NCBI GenBank assembly: GCA_013823505.1 | Contig: PNMH01000158.1 | Span: forward strand, 1-5,671 | DNA from: Polaromonas sp. | GTDB taxonomy: Bacteria > Pseudomonadota > Gammaproteobacteria > Burkholderiales > Burkholderiaceae | Direction of reading: 5' to 3' | Length of the DNA stretch: 5,671 nucleotides | Part shown: positions 1 through 4,582 of the stretch, piece by piece | Layout of the letters: every line of letters starts with the position of its first letter | Position numbering within the stretch: position 1 is the stretch's first letter | Notes under the pieces: model-generated | The model's database searches: none | Seen by the model: only the letters and a program-made list of their open reading frames with translations | Told to the model about the DNA's origin: nothing | Made by a program: the position numbers and the translations under genes

Positions 1-516
1 GACGCTGGGTTGCATGGCCAGCGCACGGGCAATGGCCACGCGCTGTTGCTGACCGCCCGAAAGCTGGTCGGGAAACGCATCGAATTTTTCGCCCAGTCCC
101 ACACGCTGGAGCAGCTGGCGCGCGATCTCCGCACCCTCGGCGGTGGCGGTCTTCTTCACCAGACTGGGCGCGAGCATCACGTTGCGGCCCACGCTCAGGT
201 GCGGGAACAGGTTGAAGTTCTGGAAAATCATGCCCACGCGCTGGCGCAGCTCGCGCATGGCCGCGGCGTTGTTGTGCAGCAGGGGCTTGTCGTCCACCGA
301 GAGCGAGCCAGCCTGGAACACCTCCAGCCCGTTGATGCAGCGCAGCAGCGTGCTCTTGCCCGAGCCGCTCTTGCCGATGATGGCGATCACTTCGCCCGCC
401 TTGACCTGCAGGTCGATGCCCTTGAGCACCTCGTTGCTGCCGTAGGACTTGCGCAGCGCGCGGATGTCGACGATGGTGCGGACGCCAGTGGTCACGGTGG
501 CTTCAGCGGTTTGCAT
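1..516 (-). CDS. Polar amino acid-type ABC transporter ATP-binding protein (C-terminus beyond window)
   Basis: This is the cytoplasmic ATPase that powers the importer encoded just upstream. The 172 visible residues match the HisP/GlnQ family: an aromatic A-loop Tyr25 in KSYG, Walker A GKSGSGKST at 48-56, the Q-loop glutamine Gln99 in MIFQNFNLFPH, and the ABC signature LSGGQQQRVAIARAL starting at Leu152. The frame is open to the left edge, so Walker B, the D-loop and the switch histidine are not visible; roughly 70-85 residues should be missing for a family of about 240-260. The ATG at 516 is chosen because AGGAG (522-526) precedes it by 5 nt. It overlaps the end of the preceding permease gene by 14 nt, which suggests translational coupling and one operon. 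The family is secure. The transported substrate cannot be read from the ATPase. Confidence 0.95.
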   Translation of the reverse strand, partial: MQTAEATVTTGVRTIVDIRALRKSYGSNEVLKGIDLQVKAGEVIAIIGKSGSGKSTLLRCINGLEVFQAGSLSVDDKPLLHNNAAAMRELRQRVGMIFQNFNLFPHLSVGRNVMLAPSLVKKTATAEGAEIARQLLQRVGLGEKFDAFPDQLSGGQQQRVAIARALAMQPSV

Positions 517-1153
517 GGAGTCTCCTCTCGAGGGTGCGCGCGTACAGGCTCACGGGGAAGCACAGCGCGAAATACATCAGGGCCACACAGCTGTAGACCA
601 GGAAGGGCGCGAAGGTGGCGTTGGTGATCATGGTGCCGGCCTTGGTGAGCTCGACGAAGCCGATCACCGACGCCAGCGCCGTGCCCTTGACCACCTGCAC
701 GAGAAAGCCCACCGTGGGCGCAATCGCAATGCGCGTGGCCTGCGGCAGCACCACGTAGCGCAGCTGTTCACCGAAGTTCAGCGCCAGGCTTTGCGCCGCT
801 TCCCACTGGCCCTTGGGCACGGCCGCCACACAGCCGCGCCAGATCTCCACGAGGAATGCGCTGGTGTAGAGCGTGAGCGCGACCGAGGCGGCTGTCCACG
901 CCGAGGTCTCGAAGCCGAACAGGGCCAGGCCGAAGTACGACAGGAAAAGTTGCATGAGCAGCGGTGTGCCCTGGAAGAGCTGCACGTAGCCGGCCACGAA
1001 AGTCTCAGCACCGGGCCATTTGGCGGTGCGCGCCACCAGCAGCGCCAACCCAACGAGGCCGCCGCCGATGAAGGCGATGAGCGACAGCGCCACCGTCCAG
1101 CGCGCGGCCAGCAGCAGGTTGCGCACAATGTCCCAGAGCGAAAAATCAACCAC
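503..1153 (-). CDS. ABC transporter permease, polar amino acid (HisM/GlnP-like) family, second of pair
   Basis: This is an inner-membrane subunit that forms half of the translocation channel. From the GTG at 1153 it has 216 residues, normal for the family. Hydrophobic stretches at about 10-41, 58-80, 86-105, 143-166 and 183-204 suggest about five membrane helices. It contains the family motif QGTPLLMQLF at 61-70 and the EAA loop, which contacts the ATPase, at 118-137 (EAAQSLALNFGEQLRYVVLP). The usual loop glycine is alanine here. The frame also opens with a TTG at 1165, four codons earlier, but GGAGG at 1159-1163 sits exactly 5 nt before the GTG and would lie inside the longer version, so the GTG is preferred. 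It overlaps the upstream permease by 8 nt and the downstream ATPase by 14 nt. Confidence is high for family and low for substrate. Confidence 0.94.
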   Translation of the reverse strand: MVDFSLWDIVRNLLLAARWTVALSLIAFIGGGLVGLALLVARTAKWPGAETFVAGYVQLFQGTPLLMQLFLSYFGLALFGFETSAWTAASVALTLYTSAFLVEIWRGCVAAVPKGQWEAAQSLALNFGEQLRYVVLPQATRIAIAPTVGFLVQVVKGTALASVIGFVELTKAGTMITNATFAPFLVYSCVALMYFALCFPVSLYARTLERRLHANR

Positions 1154-1817
1154 GGTGGCCTCCAAACAAGTACCTGGGGCCGACCCAGTTCAGCAAGGCT
1201 CGCACGCCGATCGACAGCACCAGGTAGATGCCGGTCGCGATGATGAAGGCTTCAAAGGCGCGGAAGTTGCGGCTCTGGATCAGGTTGGCGGCGTAGCTGA
1301 GTTCCTGCGTGGAGATCTGGCCGCACACCGCGGAGCCGAGCATGACGATGATGATCTGGCTCGTGAGCGCAGGCCACACTTTCTTGAGCGCGGGTGGCAG
1401 CACCACGTGCAGGAAGGTCTGCACCCGCGAGAGCGCCAGGCTGGCCGCCGCTTCGAACTGCCCTTTGGGCGTGGACTCGATGCCGGCGCGGATGATCTCC
1501 GCCGCGTAGGCACCGAGGTTGATCACCATCGCGATCACCGACGCGGTCTCGGGCGAGAGCTTCACGCCCGCGGCCGGCAGGCCGAAGAACACGAAGAACA
1601 ATTGCACGATGAAGGGCGTGTTGCGGATCAGCTCCACGTAGGTGGCGGCGATCCAGCGCAGCGCGACCGGTCCGTTGCTGCGCGCCCAGGCGCAGGCCGT
1701 GCCCACCAGCAGGCCGATGACGGCCGAGATGGCGGTCAGGCCCAGCGTCCAGAGCACGCCCTTGGCCAGCAGCGGCCACTGCGCGAGCACGGCCGGGAAG
1801 TCGAGTTCGATGCCCAT
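1146..1817 (-). CDS. ABC transporter permease, polar amino acid (HisQ/GlnP-like) family, first of pair
   Basis: This is the partner inner-membrane channel subunit, 223 residues from the ATG at 1817. Hydrophobic segments at about 15-44, 56-82, 91-110, 148-166 and 189-209 fit the five-helix fold. The family motif IRNTPFIVQLFFVFFGLP lies at 64-81 and the EAA loop at 122-141 (EAAASLALSRVQTFLHVVLP), again with alanine for the conserved glycine. The frame extends 18 codons further upstream to 1871, but that stretch runs into the intergenic repeat and has no membrane character. GAGG at 1826-1829, 8 nt before the ATG, supports the shorter form. Its TGA overlaps the next permease start by 8 nt. The two permeases differ clearly, so a heterodimeric channel is expected. 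Confidence 0.94.
   Translation of the reverse strand: MGIELDFPAVLAQWPLLAKGVLWTLGLTAISAVIGLLVGTACAWARSNGPVALRWIAATYVELIRNTPFIVQLFFVFFGLPAAGVKLSPETASVIAMVINLGAYAAEIIRAGIESTPKGQFEAAASLALSRVQTFLHVVLPPALKKVWPALTSQIIIVMLGSAVCGQISTQELSYAANLIQSRNFRAFEAFIIATGIYLVLSIGVRALLNWVGPRYLFGGHRG
1159..1163 (-). promoter_or_regulatory. Shine-Dalgarno site that decides the permease start
   Basis: The minus strand reads GGAGG-CCACC-GTG, a perfect Shine-Dalgarno core with a 5-nt spacer to the GTG at 1153-1151. The spacing is the same as for the downstream ATPase (AGGAG-ACTCC-ATG). This favours GTG over the upstream TTG at 1165, which has no comparable site before it. The site lies inside the last codons of the preceding permease gene. 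Confidence 0.7.
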
Positions 1818-1857
1818 GGTGAGTGCCTCAGACGTGTGGAAACAACGGGCCAGCCGC

Positions 1858-1929
1858 CGGGCCGCTCCCAAGGCAGGCCCAGCCCCCTCGGGGGGCAGCG
1901 ACCCGCGCAGCGGTGGAGCGTGGGGGCTT
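1858..1929. repeat. GC-rich extragenic palindromic (REP-like) element inside the operon
   Basis: The 114-nt gap between the solute-binding protein gene and the first permease gene is largely a set of inverted repeats. GCCCCC (1882-1887) can pair with GGGGGC (1891-1896) across a 3-nt loop, or with GGGGGC at 1922-1927. CCGC-GCA-GCGG forms a small hairpin at 1903-1913. CGCTCC (1863-1868) is complementary to GGAGCG (1915-1920). The palindromes are seen directly. The sequence closely resembles an intergenic repeat I recall as very common in Comamonadaceae genomes, but there is only one copy here, so the repeat nature is recall and not demonstrated. No U-rich tail follows on either strand, so it is not a classical intrinsic terminator. 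It could stabilise the upstream message or attenuate transcription into the permease genes. Confidence 0.7.
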
Positions 1930-1931
1930 CA

Positions 1932-2726
1932 TTACTCTGGGAGATTGCCCGCGGGGCGACCGAGCCACTTCTTGGCAAGGGCATCGATTTCCCCCGCCTT
2001 CTTGGCGGCGAGGATGACTTCGTTGACCTTGGTGCGCAACGCGTCCTCGCCCTTGGCCACGCCGATGAAGTTCGGGCTGTCCTTGAGCAGCAGCTTGTAT
2101 TCCGCGCCCAGGGCCGGGTTGCGCTTGATCATGTTGTCGGCCACCGACACGCCGGTGGCGATGAACTGGGTTTGCCCCGAGACGAAGGCCGAGACGGTGG
2201 CGTTGTTGTCTTCAAAACGCTTGACGTCGGTGTTGGCCGGGACCACCTTGGTGAGCTCCTGGTCTTCGATGGCGCCGCGCGTGACCGCGATGGACTTGCC
2301 ACCGAGGGCGTTGAAGTCGGCCAGCGCCATGCTCTTCGGGCCGTACACGGCCTGGAAGAAGGGCGAGTAAGCCACGGTGAAGTCGATCACCTTCTCGCGC
2401 TCCGGGTTCTTGCCCAGCGTGGAGATGACGAGGTCGGCCTTTTTGGTTTGCAGGTAGGGGATGCGGTTGGCGCTGGTCACGGGCACCAGTTCCACCTGGA
2501 CGCCCAGCTTGGCAGCGATCAGGTTGGCGGTGTCCACATCGAGGCCCTGGGGCTTGAGATCGATGCCGACGAAGCCATAGGGCGGAAAGTCGGTCGGGAC
2601 GGCGATCTTGATCAGCTTGGACTTCATCACGCCGTCGAGCGCGGTCTGGGCTTGGGCATGGCCCAGGCTCATTGCAGTGGCGAGGGCGACGGTGGAGGCA
2701 AGAAGGGCGCGTTTGGTGAGGGTCAT
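1932..2726 (-). CDS. Periplasmic solute-binding protein, SBP_bac_3 (polar amino acid) family
   Basis: This is the extracytoplasmic receptor that captures the ligand and hands it to the two permeases. It has 264 residues. Residues 1-26 form a Sec signal peptide with basic K5-R6, a hydrophobic core and an AQA cleavage motif at 24-26. The mature protein has the family's opening KIAVPTDFPPYGF (40-52), the GLDVDTANLIAAKLGV stretch (61-76), and KKADLVISTLGKNPEREKVIDF (95-116). In that last segment Arg110 corresponds to the arginine that binds the ligand's alpha-carboxylate. By hand alignment to HisJ, the aspartate that binds the alpha-amino group falls on Gly192 in FIATGVS, so the ligand may not be a standard alpha-amino acid. 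AGGAG (2734-2738) lies 7 nt before the ATG. The ATG overlaps the regulator's TGA by 4 nt (ATGA). Confidence 0.93.
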   Translation of the reverse strand: MTLTKRALLASTVALATAMSLGHAQAQTALDGVMKSKLIKIAVPTDFPPYGFVGIDLKPQGLDVDTANLIAAKLGVQVELVPVTSANRIPYLQTKKADLVISTLGKNPEREKVIDFTVAYSPFFQAVYGPKSMALADFNALGGKSIAVTRGAIEDQELTKVVPANTDVKRFEDNNATVSAFVSGQTQFIATGVSVADNMIKRNPALGAEYKLLLKDSPNFIGVAKGEDALRTKVNEVILAAKKAGEIDALAKKWLGRPAGNLPE

Positions 2727-3484
2727 AGCAGGGCTCCTAGGTAGGTTTCGCTGGGGGTGGGTGGGGTATCGGTTTTGGACTTGCGCTTGCGCGCCGGGGC
2801 CGCTGCTTCGCTGGCCTCCCGCACGGGCGCGAGGGCTTCGCGCAGATTGGCCAGCGGGTCGCTGAGCGTGCCCAGGCGCAGCGCGGCCTGCACCTGGCCG
2901 ATGTGGGCTTCCATCAGGCGCTCGGCGGTGTCTGTGTCGCCGCGCTCCAGCGCTGCGACGATGTCCACGTGGTCCTGGCACGACTGCACCGCGTCGTGGT
3001 TGCTCTGGTAGAGCATGGCAATGAGGGTGGTGCGCGCGGTGAAGTCGCGCAGCGTGTCGGCCAGCAGCTGGTTGCCCAGGCATTCGGCCAGGCACACGTG
3101 AAAGTCGCCGAGCAGATAACTGCGCTGGCCCACGTCGTCGCTCTTGAGTGCCGCCTGTTCCTGTTTCAGGTGCTGGCGCAGGCGCTTGAACGCGTTCTTG
3201 TCCATGCCTTGCGTGCTGCGGATGAGGCCGGTCTCGATGACCCGGCGGGCCTCGAAGGCCTCACGCGCCTCGTCGTGCGAGGGCTGCACCACATACCAGC
3301 CGCGGCGCGAACTTACGGTGACGATGCCACGCGCGGCCAAGCGCACCAGGGCTTCGCGCACCAGCGTGCGGCTGCAGTCGAACAGGATGGACAGGCTTTG
3401 TTCGCCCAGTCGTGTGCCCGGTGCCAGGCGCTGGGCCAGCACGGCTTCGATGATGCGTTGGGCGATGTCGGTGGAGCTGACCAT
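2723..3484 (-). CDS. GntR-family transcriptional regulator, FCD (FadR-type) subfamily
   Basis: This is a ligand-sensing DNA-binding protein, probably controlling the importer it is co-transcribed with. It has 253 residues from the ATG at 3484. The N-terminal winged helix-turn-helix spans about 6-68, with LAPGTRLGEQSLSILF (20-35), SRTLVREALVRLAARGIV (38-55) and the wing SRRGWYVV (59-66). An all-helical FCD ligand domain covers about 73-203; candidate metal or ligand residues are Asp127, His129, His172 and His194. Typical FCD proteins show Asp-x3-His at the first site, but here Asp127 is two residues before His129. The last 50 residues are rich in Ala, Pro and Lys, look disordered and make the protein slightly long. 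The frame opens 25 codons earlier, but that stretch covers the operator-like dyads and resembles no domain. Its TGA overlaps the binding-protein ATG. Autoregulation is inferred. Confidence 0.92.
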   Translation of the reverse strand: MVSSTDIAQRIIEAVLAQRLAPGTRLGEQSLSILFDCSRTLVREALVRLAARGIVTVSSRRGWYVVQPSHDEAREAFEARRVIETGLIRSTQGMDKNAFKRLRQHLKQEQAALKSDDVGQRSYLLGDFHVCLAECLGNQLLADTLRDFTARTTLIAMLYQSNHDAVQSCQDHVDIVAALERGDTDTAERLMEAHIGQVQAALRLGTLSDPLANLREALAPVREASEAAAPARKRKSKTDTPPTPSETYLGALL

Positions 3485-3487
3485 GGT

Positions 3488-3501
3488 GGACCTTTGGGTC
3501 C
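3488..3501 (-). promoter_or_regulatory. Inverted repeat overlapping the regulator's ribosome-binding site
   Basis: On the coding strand of the regulator, GGACC-CAAA-GGTCC ends three bases before its ATG. The only Shine-Dalgarno-like sequence for this gene, AAAGG (3491-3495, 6-nt spacer), lies partly in the loop and partly in the right arm. A 5-bp GC-rich hairpin in the message would therefore hide part of the ribosome-binding site and could keep regulator synthesis low. The dyad is exact. The function is inferred; it might equally be a protein-binding site or chance. Confidence 0.4.
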
Positions 3502-3519
3502 GGAACCATGCGAGTTCCG
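3501..3519. promoter_or_regulatory. Inverted repeat CGGAAC-N7-GTTCCG in the regulator leader
   Basis: Two perfect 6-bp arms, CGGAAC (3501-3506) and GTTCCG (3514-3519), are separated by 7 nt, giving a 13-bp centre-to-centre spacing of the arms. It abuts the ribosome-binding-site hairpin by one shared base. It could be a protein-binding site or a leader hairpin; nothing else in the sequence decides between these. Confidence 0.3.
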
Positions 3520-3537
3520 TGCCATGTCCATACCAGG

Positions 3538-3549
3538 CTTGTATGCAAG
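3538..3549. promoter_or_regulatory. Candidate operator CTTGTATGCAAG for the GntR/FCD regulator
   Basis: The 12-mer is palindromic at 10 of 12 positions (CTTG-TATG-CAAG) and lies 54-65 bp upstream of the regulator's start codon. Regulators of the FadR/FCD group commonly bind short dyads of the form TNGT-Nx-ACNA, and TTGTATGCAA is close to a TTGT-AT-ACAA version of that. The position suits autorepression of the regulator and importer operon. I could not identify a convincing promoter around it; a weak extended -10 (TGGTATGGA on the minus strand, 3526-3534) lies just downstream without a good -35. Confidence 0.45.
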
Positions 3550-3642
3550 ATTGATGCACCAGCCATGTGCGCAGAAGCGACCGCCGGCCTCGCCTTGCAC
3601 CAAGAGGTGCGGCGTCGGGAAGCGGGTGGGCGTGGTTTTGGT

Positions 3643-3655
3643 GCGGCGGAGCCGC
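3643..3655 (-). terminator. Short GC hairpin just after the lipoprotein gene
   Basis: GCGGC-TCC-GCCGC on the minus strand begins 5 nt after the lipoprotein TGA. The stem is 5 bp and is followed by ACCAAAACC, with no U-run, so it would be a poor intrinsic terminator on its own. It may protect the 3' end of the message or aid termination. It separates the lipoprotein transcript from the regulator operon downstream on the same strand. Confidence 0.25.
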
Positions 3656-3660
3656 GCGTA

Positions 3661-4581
3661 TCAGCGTTGCGCGCTGAGCACCCGAAGGTCGTCTTCGTAG
3701 CCCTTGAGCACGCGCACGGCGTTGGCGCGCTGCTCGCGCGTGGTCGAGTTGTGCAGCTGTGCGAACTGCGCGCAGCCCTGGCGCACCAGGTCGTCTGCAT
3801 ACGCTTTGTAGCCCGGCGCGGGCGACTGCACGATGCGCGCGATGTGTCCGCGCACGCGCTCGGTGGCGGTCTCGGGCGCGGCTTGCGCGTCCTTGACCGT
3901 CTGCAGCAGATCGGCCTGGCGGCGCAGCCGTTCGACCTGGGTGCGTTGCGGGTCGAACGGCGAGGCCTTGATGTTGTTGCGCAGCAGATCCTTTTGCGCA
4001 GCGCTCAATGAGCCGTAGAGCATCTCGCTGCGGCTCAGCGCACGCTCGAAGCGCTTGGCGATGCGCGCTTCTTCGGAGGCTTGAAGGAAGTCGTCTTCAA
4101 ACTCCACGTTGCTCTTGGCCTGGCGGCTCTTGAGGTGTTCGAGTTGGGCGGCATCGAGTTGCAGCGCCAGGCGCGCCATGGGCTGCACGCTGGCGTCGGC
4201 CGCCCGGTCAATGCGCTGGCGGATCACGTCGAATTCGGCGCACACCTGTGCACCGGTCATGTCTTGCGTGGCCAGCGTTTGCCAGCGCTGCAGCAGCCCG
4301 GCGTACACGGGCAGTTCGTTGGTGCGGTGCCATTGAAAGAAAGCGTTGATGTCGCCGCGAACCGGCGTCGACTGGCCGTTGTTGAAGTCGACGTGGCTGT
4401 CGAGCCACCAGTAGGCGGCGTTGTGCGCCTGGTTGTAGGCCAGGCGTGTGGCGGTGCAGGCCGTGAGGGCCGTGGTCATCACCAGCAGTGCGCAGACCCG
4501 GGTCACCCTGAGGGCGATAATCCGGCGCACGTGAGGCCCGGCAAGAACGCCGCGCAACGATTCCCCGAAAGAGGTGTTCAT
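3661..4581 (-). CDS. DUF6279-family lipoprotein
   Basis: This is a predicted lipid-anchored envelope protein of unknown function, 306 residues. The N-terminus has basic residues (R19, R20, R25, R28), a hydrophobic stretch from about 29 to 39, and a lipobox Leu-Thr-Ala-Cys at 39-42, so the mature protein would start at Cys42. It then shows features I associate with DUF6279: RLAYN at 46-50, YWWLDSHVDF at 57-66 and WHRTNELPVY at 84-93. The rest is charged and helical (about 100-306), with no membrane segment or catalytic motif I recognise. The start at 4581 has AGGGA (4587-4591) 5 nt upstream, but it gives a signal peptide with an unusually long n-region. A GTG at residue 18 would give a more usual length but has no good ribosome-binding site. 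Its start codon shares two bases with the divergent glmU start. Family assignment is from recalled motifs. Confidence 0.85.
   Translation of the reverse strand: MNTSFGESLRGVLAGPHVRRIIALRVTRVCALLVMTTALTACTATRLAYNQAHNAAYWWLDSHVDFNNGQSTPVRGDINAFFQWHRTNELPVYAGLLQRWQTLATQDMTGAQVCAEFDVIRQRIDRAADASVQPMARLALQLDAAQLEHLKSRQAKSNVEFEDDFLQASEEARIAKRFERALSRSEMLYGSLSAAQKDLLRNNIKASPFDPQRTQVERLRRQADLLQTVKDAQAAPETATERVRGHIARIVQSPAPGYKAYADDLVRQGCAQFAQLHNSTTREQRANAVRVLKGYEDDLRVLSAQR
4493..4521 (+). promoter_or_regulatory. Candidate sigma-70 promoter for glmU, inside the lipoprotein gene
   Basis: GATAAT (4516-4521) matches the -10 consensus at 5 of 6 positions, and 17 bp upstream CAGACC (4493-4498) matches TTGACA only at its GAC core (3 of 6). 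A start near 4528 would leave a leader of about 50 nt before the glmU ATG. Because the two genes' starts overlap, a close glmU promoter has to lie in the lipoprotein's signal-peptide codons, where this one is. The -35 is weak, and Ile-Ile codons explain part of the AT-rich match. Confidence 0.35.
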
Positions 4582-4582
4582 G
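4579..4582. other. Overlapping head-to-head start codons (CATG)
   Basis: The minus-strand ATG of the lipoprotein gene (4581-4579) and the plus-strand ATG of glmU (4580-4582) share two bases. Each has a ribosome-binding site with a 5-nt spacer: AGGGA at 4587-4591 for the lipoprotein, inside glmU codons 3-4, and AGAGG at 4570-4574 for glmU, inside lipoprotein codons 3-4. There is no intergenic DNA between the genes, so any promoters must sit inside the opposite coding region. Confidence 0.75.

Noticed and set aside
10..627. Plus-strand frames opposite the ATPase gene
   Set aside because: The minus strand encodes Walker A, Q-loop and signature motifs in a continuous frame. The plus-strand frames are shadows.
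1882..1896. The GCCCCC/GGGGGC hairpin as an intrinsic terminator of the binding-protein gene
   Set aside because: No run of T follows on either strand, and the downstream permeases are needed for the same importer. It fits better as part of a palindromic repeat.
1020..2744. A 574-codon plus-strand open frame running antisense to the binding protein and both permeases
   Set aside because: It covers three genes with clear family motifs on the other strand. Its translation is rich in Arg, Gly, His, Asp and Gln without any domain, which is typical of antisense frames in high-GC DNA, and no ribosome-binding site supports its start.
2727..3095. N-terminal extension of the binding-protein frame up to 3095
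   Set aside because: The extra 123 codons run through the regulator gene out of frame and are Arg/Pro/His-rich. A proper signal peptide and an AGGAG site mark the ATG at 2726 as the start.
3485..3660. A small RNA or small gene between the lipoprotein and regulator genes
   Set aside because: The 176-nt gap holds only short dyads. I found no clear promoter-terminator pair and no short frame with a ribosome-binding site.
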